Shown in pieces: positions 9,226 to 17,654 of a stretch of 64,000 bases of DNA. Numbering within the stretch: the first letter of the stretch is position 1; every line of letters starts with the position of its first letter. The stretch comes from Mycolicibacterium chubuense (GTDB lineage: Bacteria; Actinomycetota; Actinomycetes; Mycobacteriales; Mycobacteriaceae). Position numbers and translations under genes: made by a program. Below the pieces are notes generated by a model. That model made no database searches. It had not been told where the DNA came from and was given only the letters and a program-made list of their open reading frames with translations. Location: contig NZ_JYNX01000019.1 in NCBI RefSeq assembly GCF_001044255.1, forward strand, positions 1,323 to 65,322. The letters are read 5' to 3'.

Positions 9226-10864
9226 CACCCCGCGCGTCGAGCGCTTCGAGCAGCGGGACCGCGACGCGCCGGGTGGTGTCCAGGGCGCGTTTGGCGTCGG
9301 CGACATTGAAAGGCTGCGCCACGTCGGCCAGCGTCGCGGCGGCGCGGTCGTAGACCTCAGGTCCCAGCACCACGCCGTCGGCGATCCGCACCAGCCGGCC
9401 CGCCCGCACCGCCGCCGCGAGTTCCTTCGGCCCCAGCCGCAGTTCGGTCAGCTCGTCGGCCTCGGGTGCGCGGAACGGTTCAGCCGCCAGTCGGTCCTCG
9501 AGAGTGCGCACCGCCTTCTCGACCCGCTCGGGCAGCGCCGTCCCGGGCCGGCGGATCCGCCCGTCGGCCACCTCGAGCCCGGTGCCCGCCGCCAGCGCCG
9601 ACACGAGGTCGAGGGCGGGCAACTGTAATTCGCGGCGCAGCTCCTCGGTCGGCATGCCCGCGGCGATGTCGTGGCCGTCCGACCACCGCTGCACCGCCGC
9701 GGTCATCAGCGCGCGCCGCTGCGCCCACCATGTCGGGTCGACGACCCACTCCCCCACCCGGTCACCGTCGGCGTCGAAACCCATGGCGCGCAGGTCTTTC
9801 CCTCGAGCGCACACCGGTGGCCCAACCCGGCCGGTGGCCAGTTCGGCGGCGCGGTCGCGGGCGTCGCCGCGGCGCCGCAGCGCCGGTGGCGCCACGTCGA
9901 GCACCTCGACGCCCGCGGCGATGCGGTGTTCGCCGGGGTCCCGCAGCAGCCCGATGTCACCGATCCGCAGCGGCAGCGGGCGTGAGAGCCGCAGCCGCGC
10001 CCCGGCGTCACCGAGCGGCCGGACGTGCACCGCCACGCCGGCCGATCCGATGTGCAGCACCAGTCGCTCGTGCAGTTTCCCGGCTGCCCGGAGCGCGACG
10101 TCGATCTCGGCGGTGTCCCGCCACGCGCCCGGCGTGCGGATCGTGTCGCCGCGCGCAATGCCGCGGTGGTCGACACCTCGCAGGTTCACCGCGACGCGGG
10201 CCACCGCGGCGACCTCGGTGCGGTCGCGGCCCAGGGACTGCACGCCGCGCACGGTGACGCGCCGTCCGTCGTGCACCAGGTCGTCGCCGACACGGATGGT
10301 GCCGGCTGCCAGTGTCCCGGTCACGACGGTGCCGGCGCCGCGCACCGTGAACGACCGATCCACCCACAGTCGCACGTCGGCGTCCCGGTCCGGCACCGGT
10401 ATCCGATCGGTGAGGGCCACGAGTTCGGCTCGTACAGCATCGGTTTCGGTGCCGAGCACGATCGGGGCGTCGGGCAGCCGGTCGCGCACCTGCGCGACGG
10501 CGGGCCCGGGGTCGGCGAGGTCGGCCTTGCTGATCACGACCAGCAGGTTGCGGACGCCGAGCGCCTGAAGCGCGGCGAGGTGCTCCTCGGACTGGGGCAT
10601 CCAGCCCTCGGTCGCGGCGACGACGAACATCACCGCCGGAACGGGCCCGACGCCGGCGAGCATATTGCCGACGAACCGCTCGTGCCCGGGCACGTCGACG
10701 AACGCGATCTCGCGGCCGTCGATGGTGGTCCACGCGAAGCCGAGGTCGATGGTCAGGCCGCGGCGCTGCTCCTCGGCGAGCCGGTCGGGCCACATGCCGG
10801 TGAGCCGGTGGACCAGCGTGGATTTACCGTGGTCGACGTGGCCCGCGGTGGCTACGACGTACAC
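9182..10864 (-). CDS. selB: Selenocysteine-specific translation elongation factor SelB
   Basis: 560 residues from GTG 10864, which overlaps the selA stop by 13 bp; upstream codons in this frame lie inside selA. The start reads VYVVATAGHVDHGKS, giving the P-loop GHVDHGKS at residues 8-15, followed by DVPGHERF (G3) and SKAD (G4), domains II-III, and C-terminal winged-helix repeats for SECIS binding (from about residue 370). SelB carries Sec-tRNA(Sec) to ribosomes paused at UGA-SECIS. It is a little shorter than the E. coli protein, mostly in the winged-helix region. Same strand and probably same transcript as selC-selA. Confidence 0.93.
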   Translation of the reverse strand: MYVVATAGHVDHGKSTLVHRLTGMWPDRLAEEQRRGLTIDLGFAWTTIDGREIAFVDVPGHERFVGNMLAGVGPVPAVMFVVAATEGWMPQSEEHLAALQALGVRNLLVVISKADLADPGPAVAQVRDRLPDAPIVLGTETDAVRAELVALTDRIPVPDRDADVRLWVDRSFTVRGAGTVVTGTLAAGTIRVGDDLVHDGRRVTVRGVQSLGRDRTEVAAVARVAVNLRGVDHRGIARGDTIRTPGAWRDTAEIDVALRAAGKLHERLVLHIGSAGVAVHVRPLGDAGARLRLSRPLPLRIGDIGLLRDPGEHRIAAGVEVLDVAPPALRRRGDARDRAAELATGRVGPPVCARGKDLRAMGFDADGDRVGEWVVDPTWWAQRRALMTAAVQRWSDGHDIAAGMPTEELRRELQLPALDLVSALAAGTGLEVADGRIRRPGTALPERVEKAVRTLEDRLAAEPFRAPEADELTELRLGPKELAAAVRAGRLVRIADGVVLGPEVYDRAAATLADVAQPFNVADAKRALDTTRRVAVPLLEALDARGVTRRRPDGSRDLAR

Positions 10865-12162
10865 GTCGAATCCGCCGACGGGGACGCACACGCACGCACC
10901 GCCTCGAGCAGCGCCACGTCGTCCTCGGGGGCGACGGTGCGCAGGTCGAGCAGGCAGCGGCCGTCCTCGATACGCCCGACCACCGCGCGCGCCCCGGTGC
11001 GCAACGCCGCGGCGTAGCGCTCGGGCAGACTGATTGCGGCGCTGGGCAATTCGACATCGGGGGCACCTCCGCCGCCGACGGCCGCGACGCACTCGACCAC
11101 CTCGGCGCCGGGCAGCTGCGCGGCCAGCGCTGCGGCCCGGACACGCAGCGTGTCGACGTCGGCGCTGAGCGCCTGTGCCACAGGCGTGGGCGGCCCGGCC
11201 AGTGTGGCCTCCAGCGCGGCCAGCGTCATCTTGTCCACCCGCAGGGCGCGGGCCGCCGGGTGGCGGCGCAGCCGGTCGATCAGCTCGGCGGAGCCGAACA
11301 GCAGCCCGGCCTGCGGACCGCCGAGCAGCTTGTCCCCGCTGGCGGTGACCACGTCGGCGCCGTGACGCAGCACGGTGGTGGCGTCGGGTTCGTCGGGCAG
11401 CAGCGGATGCGGGCTCAGCAGGCCGGAGCCGATGTCGACCACCAGCGGCGCGTCGAGCGTCGCGAGGTCGCGCACCGGCACCGACGAGGTGAAGCCGCTG
11501 ACGTGGTAGTTCGACGGGTGCACCTTGAGCACGAAGCCGGTGTCGGGCCCGATCGCGTCGGCGTAGTCCCGCAGGTGCGTGCGGTTGGTGGTGCCGACCT
11601 CGCGGATCCGCGCGCCCGTCGACGTCATCAACTCGGGCAGCCGGAAGCCGTCGCCGATCTCGATCAGCTCGCCGCGGCTGACGATCATCTCCTTGCCGGG
11701 GGCGAGCGTCATCGCGGTCAGCAGCAGCGCCGCGGCGTTGTTGTTGACCACGTGCACGCCCTGCGCGGCGGGCACGGCGGCGGCCAGTGCGGCCAGCGCA
11801 CCGCGGCCGCGACGGGCGCGACGGCCGGTCTCGAGGTCGAACTCCACGTCGGTGGCGCCGCTGGCGGTCGTCACTGCGTCGATCGCGGCCTGCGACAGCG
11901 GTGCGCGGCCCAGGTTGGTGTGCACGACGACACCGGTGGCGTTGATGACCGGCCGCAGCGTGGCGGCACTTCGCGGCAGCGTGGCGACGGCGTGGTCGGC
12001 GACCTGCTCGGGGTCGATCTCCCCGTCGCGCGCCCGCTGCTGCGCGTCGGCGACCACGGACTTGACCAGCGCGCGGCCCAGCGTGCGGGTGGCCTCGACC
12101 AGGCGGGGGTCGGCGAGCACAGCATCGGTGCGCGGCACCCGCCGGCGCGGGTCACCTCCCAT
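10852..12162 (-). CDS. selA: L-seryl-tRNA(Sec) selenium transferase SelA
   Basis: 436 residues; a fold-type I PLP enzyme that converts Ser-tRNA(Sec) to Sec-tRNA(Sec) using selenophosphate. VINATGVVVHTNLGRAPLS (about residues 72-90) and the PLP lysine in TASGDKLLGGPQAG (Lys278) are family hallmarks. ATG 12162 was kept, but GGAGGTGA directly follows it and could instead serve a GTG at 12138 (residue 9), so the N-terminus is uncertain by eight residues. selC lies 66 bp upstream on the same strand and selB overlaps the 3' end. Confidence 0.94.
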   Translation of the reverse strand: MGGDPRRRVPRTDAVLADPRLVEATRTLGRALVKSVVADAQQRARDGEIDPEQVADHAVATLPRSAATLRPVINATGVVVHTNLGRAPLSQAAIDAVTTASGATDVEFDLETGRRARRGRGALAALAAAVPAAQGVHVVNNNAAALLLTAMTLAPGKEMIVSRGELIEIGDGFRLPELMTSTGARIREVGTTNRTHLRDYADAIGPDTGFVLKVHPSNYHVSGFTSSVPVRDLATLDAPLVVDIGSGLLSPHPLLPDEPDATTVLRHGADVVTASGDKLLGGPQAGLLFGSAELIDRLRRHPAARALRVDKMTLAALEATLAGPPTPVAQALSADVDTLRVRAAALAAQLPGAEVVECVAAVGGGGAPDVELPSAAISLPERYAAALRTGARAVVGRIEDGRCLLDLRTVAPEDDVALLEAVRACASPSADSTCTS

Positions 12163-12227
12163 GGCGATTCCGGCGCGCCAACCGACGCTGACTGTCGTTT
12201 TGCGCGCCCGATTCGCAGGGGGAACGG

Positions 12228-12322
12228 TGGCGGAGGCGGACGGGAATCGAACCCGCCAGCGACAGGAACTGCCACTCAGCGATTTTGAAGATCGGGCCGG
12301 TCACCAGACCGGATACGCCTCC
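12228..12322 (-). tRNA. selC: tRNA-Sec (anticodon UCA)
   Basis: A 95-base tRNA gene with encoded CCA. The 5' end GGAGGCG pairs with CGCCTCC, followed by discriminator G and CCA. The anticodon loop CUUCAAA contains UCA, which reads UGA. The T arm contains GGGTTCGATTCCC, and a long variable arm precedes it, as expected for tRNA-Sec. The length equals E. coli selC. It lies between selA (same strand) and selD (opposite strand), completing the selenium block. Confidence 0.95.
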
Positions 12323-12353
12323 CTGAGCCACCCGTCCATCATGGCAGGGCAGC

Positions 12354-13352
12354 ATGGAGTCCATGACGCACCGGCTCACCCAGTACGCCCACGGCGGCGG
12401 CTGCGCCTGCAAGATCCCCCCTGGCGAGCTCGAAGACGTGGTCCGCGGGCTGACGCACTCCACGCCGGTGAACCCGGTCGGCGAGCTGCTGGTCGGCCTC
12501 GACGACGGCGACGACGCCGCCGCGGTGCGCATCGAGGGCGGCGTCGCGCTGATCGCGACGACGGACTTCTTCACCCCGGTGGTGGACGACGCCTACGACT
12601 GGGGGCGGATCGCCGCGGCCAATGCGCTGTCGGACGTGTACGCGATGGGCGGCCGGCCGGTGGTCGCGGTGAACCTGCTGGGCTGGCCGCGCGACGTGCT
12701 GCCGTTCGAACTGGCGGCCGAGACGCTGCGTGGCGGGATGGACGTCTGCGTGCAGGCGGGCTGTCACCTGGCCGGCGGGCACAGCGTCGACGATCCGGAG
12801 CCGAAGTACGGCCTGGCGGTGACGGGCATCGCCGATCCGGACCGGCTGCTGCGCAACGACGCCGGACGCTCCGGCGTCCCGCTGTCGCTGACCAAGCCGC
12901 TGGGTATCGGCGTGCTCAACAGCCGCCACAAGAACACCGGCGAGCGCTTCGAGGAGGCGATCGCGGTGATGACCACGTTGAACGCCTCGGCGTCGGCCGC
13001 CGCACTCGCCGCCGGTGTCGAATGCGCCACGGATGTCACGGGTTTCGGCCTGCTGGGACATCTGCACAAGCTGGCCCGGGCCGGCGGGGTCACCGCGGTC
13101 GTGGACGCCGCGGCGGTGCCGTACCTCGACGGGGCGCGCGAGGCGCTGCGCGACGGCTACGTCAGCGGCGGCACCCGGCGCAACCTGGACTGGGTGCGAC
13201 CGCACATCGACCTGTCGGTCGGCGAGGACGAGGCGCTGCTGCTCGCCGACGCGCAGACCTCGGGCGGGCTGCTGATCGCCGGGGAGATCCCCGGCGCCCC
13301 GGTGATCGGCGAACTGATTCCGCGCACCGAGCACACGATCATCGTCCGCTGA
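12354..13352 (+). CDS. selD: Selenide, water dikinase (selenophosphate synthetase) SelD
   Basis: 332 residues, AIRS-type ATP-binding fold. It makes selenophosphate, the selenium donor for SelA. With the start at 12354 the catalytic motif HGGGCACK places Cys17, Cys19 and Lys20 at the E. coli positions; the active residue is cysteine, so SelD does not itself need selenocysteine. A second ATG at 12363 is also possible; neither has a strong ribosome site. The motif DFFTPVVDDAYDWGRIAAANALSDVYAMGG (residues about 64-93, given by position) holds the metal-binding aspartates. Transcribed away from selC and convergent with the TetR gene, overlapping it by 14 bp. Confidence 0.94.
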   Translation: MESMTHRLTQYAHGGGCACKIPPGELEDVVRGLTHSTPVNPVGELLVGLDDGDDAAAVRIEGGVALIATTDFFTPVVDDAYDWGRIAAANALSDVYAMGGRPVVAVNLLGWPRDVLPFELAAETLRGGMDVCVQAGCHLAGGHSVDDPEPKYGLAVTGIADPDRLLRNDAGRSGVPLSLTKPLGIGVLNSRHKNTGERFEEAIAVMTTLNASASAAALAAGVECATDVTGFGLLGHLHKLARAGGVTAVVDAAAVPYLDGAREALRDGYVSGGTRRNLDWVRPHIDLSVGEDEALLLADAQTSGGLLIAGEIPGAPVIGELIPRTEHTIIVR

Positions 13353-13920
13353 CTCCCAGCGCGTGCAGCACCGAGTCGACCACCCGGTCCAGGAACGCCG
13401 GGTCGGTGTGTTCCCGGCGACCGCACAGCCGCCAGAACACCGGTGCCGCAACAAGATCCAGGACATACTCGCTGTCCACGTCTGAAGGCACCTCGCCGCG
13501 GGCGATCGCGGCGTCGATCACCGCCTGCCCGTAGCCGCGGCGGGCGTCCCCCAGGCGGTCGGTGAGCGCGGCCGCCAGGCCGGGATTGCGCATCGCCTCG
13601 GCGAGCAGGTCGGGCAGGATCCGCGACATCCGCGCATCGGTCAGCCAGGCGTCGACGCCGGCCACCAGGGCCGCGACGTCGGCGGCCAGATCGCCCGACG
13701 GCACCATCGCCGCCATCGGCACGCTGAGCCCGGTCACGACGTCGAGCACCATCTCCTGCTTCGACGGCCAGCGCCGGTACAGCGCGGCCTTGCCGGCGCG
13801 AGCGCGCCGCGCGACCCCGTCCATCGAGAGCCTGCCGAAACCCACGTCGGCGAGCTCGTCGAGTACCGCCTCCACGATGCCGTCGGTCACCTGGGCCCGC
13901 AGATTCGCTTTCGTCGCCAC
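13339..13920 (-). CDS. TetR-family transcriptional regulator
   Basis: 193 residues from GTG 13920; the longer upstream reading crosses the divergent gene and is rejected. N-terminal helix-turn-helix: GFGRLSMDGVARRARAGKAALYRRWPSK (about residues 27-54, position given), the typical TetR recognition region, followed by an all-helical ligand domain with LAEAMRNPGLAAAL. It faces a SnoaL-like gene and NmrA-like gene across a 39-bp gap holding a perfect palindrome, so it probably represses that pair and itself. Ligand unknown. Confidence 0.85.
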   Translation of the reverse strand: MATKANLRAQVTDGIVEAVLDELADVGFGRLSMDGVARRARAGKAALYRRWPSKQEMVLDVVTGLSVPMAAMVPSGDLAADVAALVAGVDAWLTDARMSRILPDLLAEAMRNPGLAAALTDRLGDARRGYGQAVIDAAIARGEVPSDVDSEYVLDLVAAPVFWRLCGRREHTDPAFLDRVVDSVLHALGVSGR

Positions 13921-13939
13921 AACCGGAATACTATCCGAG

Positions 13940-13954
13940 ACGGAACCGTTCCGT
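13940..13954. promoter_or_regulatory. Candidate TetR operator palindrome
   Basis: ACGGAACCGTTCCGT is a perfect inverted repeat (7-bp arms, one central base) in the 39-bp gap between the divergent TetR gene (start 13920) and the SnoaL-like gene (start 13960). Its size and position fit a TetR dimer site. Confidence 0.65.
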
Positions 13955-13959
13955 TTCGT

Positions 13960-14439
13960 ATGACGACGAGAGACGACACCATGCCGACCGAAGACGAACG
14001 TGCACGTGCGCACACCGACCGTGTGATCGATGCCCTGCTCGACAGCCTCCGCCGCAACGACATGACCGCCTTCGCGGACCAGTGGGCACCCGCCGGTTCG
14101 ATGGAGTTCCCGTTCGCCCCACCCGGCTACCCCGTGCTCCGCAGTCGCGACGACGTCCGGAACTACCTGAAGGACTACAGCGCCACGCTGCGCATCGACA
14201 CCGTGACGGAGCGCCGGCGCCACCACACGCTCGACCCCTCCACCGTGGTCCTCGAGTTCTCCGCCGAAGGTGTTGCCGTGCAATCGGATTCCCCCTACCG
14301 AATGGATTACGTCGCGGTGCTCACGGTCGGACCCGACGGTGTGCAGCACTACCGCGACTACTGGAACCCCCTGGCGGCGACCGCAGCCCTCGGTGGCGCC
14401 GACGTGTTGAGCAGCGGCTTCGGCGGGCGTGATGACTGA
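13960..14439 (+). CDS. SnoaL/NTF2-like fold protein
   Basis: 159 residues with the alpha-helix plus curved-sheet pattern of SnoaL-like proteins: TDRVIDALLDSLRRND, then DQWAPAGSMEFPFAPPG, and a C-terminal VGPDGVQHYRDYWNPLA. Such proteins are small cyclases, isomerases or ligand binders; no catalytic role can be fixed. ATG 13960 is immediately beyond the palindromic operator, so transcription or translation may instead start at ATG 13981. The stop overlaps the start of the next gene by a few bases, indicating a two-gene operon under the TetR protein. Confidence 0.75.
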   Translation: MTTRDDTMPTEDERARAHTDRVIDALLDSLRRNDMTAFADQWAPAGSMEFPFAPPGYPVLRSRDDVRNYLKDYSATLRIDTVTERRRHHTLDPSTVVLEFSAEGVAVQSDSPYRMDYVAVLTVGPDGVQHYRDYWNPLAATAALGGADVLSSGFGGRDD

Positions 14440-15259
14440 TCCGATCCTGGTCACGGGGGCGACCGGCAACACCGGCGCCCCGGTCGTCGCCGGCCTGCGC
14501 GAACGGGGTCTCCGGGCGCGGGCGGCCAGCCGCCACCCCGATCCCGCCGATGCGGACGCCGTCGTGTTCGACTGGTCCGACGACGCGACGTTCGCCCCCG
14601 CGCTGACCGACGTGCGTGCGGTCTATCTGGTCGCTCCCACCGGGGCGGCCGACCCGGTGCCGATGGTGCGCCCTTTCCTCGAGCAGGCGACGGCACGCGG
14701 CATTCGCCGGGTCGTTCTGCTGAGTTCGTCGGCGGTCGAGCGCGGCGAACCCGGACTCGGCGAGATCCACGACCTGGTCGCCGGGCTCTTCGCGGAAGCC
14801 ACTGTGCTGCGGCCGTCCTGGTTCATGCAGAACTTCGTCGGCGACCATCCGCTGGCCCGGAGCATCCGCGAGACAAGGGAGATCGTCACGGCCACCGGCG
14901 ACGGCCGGCTCGCGTTCATCGACGCCGCGGATATCGCCGCCGTCGCCGTCGAAGCTCTGACCGCCCCCGAGCCCGTGAGCGAGGAGCTGGTGCTCACCGG
15001 CCCCGAGTCGCTGTCCTATGCCGAGGCCGCGGCGATCGCCTCAGAGATCCTCGGCGAGCCGGTGCGCCACGTCGACGTGTCGACGGCCGAACTGACCCAA
15101 CGCCTGGTGGCCGCGGGGTACCCGGCGGACTTCGCGGGCATGCTCGCCACGTTGGACGAGCGCATCCGCGCCGGCGAACAGGACTTCGTCACCCCGGCCG
15201 TCCGCGACGTCGCCGGGCGCACACCGACATCGCTGCGACACTTCCTCGCCGAGCACTGA
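14432..15259 (+). CDS. NAD(P)-binding NmrA-like oxidoreductase
   Basis: 275 residues; begins MTDPILVTGATGNTGAPVV with the Rossmann motif TGATGNTG, then the NmrA/atypical-SDR pattern: DVRAVYLVAPTG, RRVVLLSSSAVE and a FMQNF motif. Lacks the classical YxxxK dyad, as usual in NmrA-like proteins such as NAD(P)H:quinone-oxidoreductase-like and redox sensors. ATG 14432 (GTG 14429 is an alternative) overlaps the end of the SnoaL gene. Likely co-transcribed with it. Confidence 0.8.
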   Translation: MTDPILVTGATGNTGAPVVAGLRERGLRARAASRHPDPADADAVVFDWSDDATFAPALTDVRAVYLVAPTGAADPVPMVRPFLEQATARGIRRVVLLSSSAVERGEPGLGEIHDLVAGLFAEATVLRPSWFMQNFVGDHPLARSIRETREIVTATGDGRLAFIDAADIAAVAVEALTAPEPVSEELVLTGPESLSYAEAAAIASEILGEPVRHVDVSTAELTQRLVAAGYPADFAGMLATLDERIRAGEQDFVTPAVRDVAGRTPTSLRHFLAEH

Positions 15260-15267
15260 CCCCCTCT

Positions 15268-15332
15268 GCGTTCAGACTGCGTCCACGGCGTCGATTTCCC
15301 GGTTTTGGCCACCCTGGACGCAGTCTCAACGC
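15268..15332. repeat. Long imperfect inverted repeat (terminator or intergenic repeat)
   Basis: Arms GCGTT-c-AGACTGCGTCCA (15268-15285) and TGGACGCAGTCT-c-AACGC (15315-15332) pair over 17 bp with one C-C mismatch around a 29-base loop. It fills the gap between the NmrA-like gene and the bicupin gene. It may end the upstream transcript or be a dispersed genomic repeat. Confidence 0.75.
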
Positions 15333-15334
15333 TT

Positions 15335-15340
15335 TAGGAT
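15335..15340 (+). promoter_or_regulatory. Leaderless -10 box of the bicupin gene
   Basis: TAGGAT lies seven bases before ATG 15348, the spacing of a -10 box for a leaderless mycobacterial transcript. No Shine-Dalgarno site is present. Confidence 0.5.
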
Positions 15341-15347
15341 TCCGGCC

Positions 15348-16375
15348 ATGACCAGCCCGCATGCCACTTCCCTGCGAAACGGCGAGATCGTCGAGGAGAA
15401 CGAGCTCGGCTCGATCCGCCGCGTCACCGCCGACACTCTGCCGATCCTCTCCGGAATGTCGATCAAACGCATCGTGATCAATCCCGGCGCGATGCGCACA
15501 CCGCACTGGCACGCCGACTGCAACGAACTGACGTACTGCATCTCGGGCACGTCGTTCGTCTCGGTGCTGGACAGCTACAGCCGCTTCAGCAGCTTCACCG
15601 TCAGCGCCGGCGACATGTTCCACATCGACTCCGGCTCGCTGCACCACATCGAGAACATCGGCGACGAGCCCGCCGAGTTCGTGCTGGCGTTCCGCAGCGA
15701 GCGCCCGGAGGACTTCGGGCTGGCCGCGTCCTTCGGCGCGATGACCGACGCGGTGCTGGGCAACACCTACGACCTGCCGGCGTCGGATTTCACGGCGATG
15801 CGCCGCGACACCACCGACCGCAAACTGGCACGGCGCAGCGGCGGCGCCGAGGTGCCCGCCACCGCGTGGTTCGACGATCCGCACAAGTTCTCCGTCGAGG
15901 CGCAGAGCCCGGCGATAGGGGTGGCGGTCGGCTCGGCGCGGCTGGCGCGGGCCCAGTACTGGCCGGCGCTCAAAGACCTGTCGATGTATTCGCTGCGCAT
16001 CCGTGAGGACGGGATGCGGGAGCCGCACTGGCATCCCATCACCGCCGAAATGGGCTACGTGCACGAGGGTTCGGGCCGGATGACGGTGATGGATTCCGAC
16101 GGCACGCTCGACACATATCTGCTCGAGGAGGGGGACGTGTACTTCATCCCGCGGGCCTACCCGCACCACATCGAAGTCGTCGACGCGCCCGACATCCACT
16201 TCGCGATCTTTTCGACCAGCCGATGCCCGGCGACATCGGATACCGCGCGTCGGCCAGCGCCTACTCGCGGGAGGTACTCGCCGCGACGTTCAACATGCAC
16301 ATCGACGACCTGCCGGCGTTCCCGTTCACCAAGACCGATCCGCTGATCGTCAACCGCACCAATCCCCTCGACTAG
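15348..16375 (+). pseudogene. Bicupin oxalate-decarboxylase-like gene with 3' frameshift
   Basis: The reading frame encodes two cupin domains: PHWHADCNELTYCISG with GDMFHIDSGSLHHIEN (first, about residues 50-105) and PHWHPITAEMGYVHEG with GDVYFIPRAYPHHIEV (second, about 225-285), each with the metal-binding His/Glu set of oxalate decarboxylase-like bicupins. After IHFAIF at about 16208 the frame drifts into an Arg/Ser-rich tail and stops at 16346. One base shift restores QPMPGDIGYRASASAYSRE and a natural-looking end at TAG 16375. The break is in the run TTTT at 16208-16211, so one T appears lost: a real mutation or a sequencing error in a homopolymer. Confidence 0.75.
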
Positions 16376-17007
16376 ACCAGATCCATCTCCGGCGGTGAGG
16401 CGCCGCCGATCGGCTGGGAGATGAAGCTGCGCGTGGTCAGTGGTCCGCCGAACTGCTGCAGCAGGCCACCGGCGTCGTTGCGGCCCAAGTCGATCGGCTC
16501 GAAGCCGAACCGTTCGATCAGCGCCGCCACGTCGGCGTTGGCGTCGGGGTGGCTGCCGGAGACGAACAGCACCCGCCGGCCGCCGCGGCCGTCACCGGGT
16601 TCGCGGGCCAGCACCTTGGCCCACGTGTGGCCGAACGCCTTCACTACGCGCGCGTTGGCCGCCCACTCCTGCACCAGATCCGATGACGCACGCCCACCCA
16701 GGTCCGCGGCCGAAAAAGTCCGAGGATCAATGGCATTCGTCGCATCGACGACGATGCGCCCCGACCAGTCCGGCACCTGCGCCACCAGCTCGCGGACCGC
16801 GTCGAACGGGACGGCGAGGATCACCACGTCCGCCTGCAACGCGTCGGACACCTCGGTCGGGATGATGCGGGACCCGAGCCGCTGAGCCAGCGGCGCCACC
16901 GCGTTGGGTCCGCGCGATGCCGCCACGGCGACCTCGACATCCGCGCGCGCGAAGTGGGCCGCCACCGCGGAACCGATGTTGCCCGAGCCGATGATGGCGT
17001 AACTCAT
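16372..17007 (-). CDS. NADPH-dependent F420 reductase-like / NADP-binding oxidoreductase
   Basis: 211 residues, opening MSYAIIGSGNIGSAVAAHFA, a Rossmann GxGNIG motif as in F420-dependent NADP reductases (Npd/FNO family) and STEAP-like reductases; DVVILAVPFDAVREL and VKAFGHTWAKVL are matching later motifs. Family enzymes pass hydride between NADPH and F420 or related acceptors, but this wider group includes many uncharacterised members, so F420 use is only possible. GGAGAGG precedes ATG 17007. Divergent from a TetR gene and overlapping the repaired bicupin stop by four bases. Confidence 0.75.
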   Translation of the reverse strand: MSYAIIGSGNIGSAVAAHFARADVEVAVAASRGPNAVAPLAQRLGSRIIPTEVSDALQADVVILAVPFDAVRELVAQVPDWSGRIVVDATNAIDPRTFSAADLGGRASSDLVQEWAANARVVKAFGHTWAKVLAREPGDGRGGRRVLFVSGSHPDANADVAALIERFGFEPIDLGRNDAGGLLQQFGGPLTTRSFISQPIGGASPPEMDLV

Positions 17008-17084
17008 GTCGCCTCTCCGAAGGGTTTTGTAGTAGTCGTTAAACTTAAACGCATCGACGCTAGCAGACAGCCGCGTCGGCTGCC

Positions 17085-17090
17085 TAGGAT
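17085..17090 (+). promoter_or_regulatory. Leaderless -10 box of the TetR gene
   Basis: TAGGAT six bases before ATG 17097; no ribosome site. Same arrangement as at 15335 and 19142. Confidence 0.5.
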
Positions 17091-17096
17091 CGCGGG

Positions 17097-17654
17097 ATGG
17101 CCCGGCCGCAGAAGTTCGATCGCGCAGAAGCGCTGCAGGCCGCCATGCACCTGTTCTGGGAGAGGGGCTTCGACGGCACGTCGATCAGCGACCTCACGCA
17201 GGCGATGGGGATCTCGCCGCCGAGCCTGTACGCCTCGTTCGGGGACAAGCAGACCCTGTTCGAGGCTGCCGTCGAGCTGTACGAGCGTTCGGCGGTCGTC
17301 CCGCCGGCTCTCGAGGCCGCCACTGCCCACGAGGTGTTCACCGCGATGCTGGAGCGCGCCGTGGAGTTGTACACCCGCCCGGCGCATCCGCCGGGATGCT
17401 TCGTGATCTCCGACCCGACGCTGAAGGCCCGGCGCGGCACGGGACGCGACGCCATCGCGCGCCGGTTCCGCCGGGCGCAGCAGGCCGGCGATCTGTCCCC
17501 GGATGTCGACGTGGGGGCGTTGACCGACTACGTCGACCTGGTGCTGAGGGGGCTGTCCGCGAAGGCCCGCGACGGGGCGACCCGCCGGCAGCTGCGCGCG
17601 GCCGCCGACGTCGCGCTCAGGGCGTGGCCGTCGGCTCCTTCGTCACCACGGTGA
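17097..17654 (+). CDS. TetR-family regulator
   Basis: 185 residues; opens MARPQKFDRAEALQAAMHLF and has the helix-turn-helix GTSISDLTQAMGISPPSLYA followed by FGDKQTLFEAAVE, the usual TetR DNA-binding start. The C-terminal part (HPPGCFVISDPTL, RFRRAQQAGDLSPDVD) resembles the TetR_C subclass often set beside oxidoreductases. Divergent from the NADP-binding gene at 16372-17007, which it probably controls. Its 3' end overlaps the following minus-strand gene by 38 bp. Confidence 0.85.
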   Translation: MARPQKFDRAEALQAAMHLFWERGFDGTSISDLTQAMGISPPSLYASFGDKQTLFEAAVELYERSAVVPPALEAATAHEVFTAMLERAVELYTRPAHPPGCFVISDPTLKARRGTGRDAIARRFRRAQQAGDLSPDVDVGALTDYVDLVLRGLSAKARDGATRRQLRAAADVALRAWPSAPSSPR

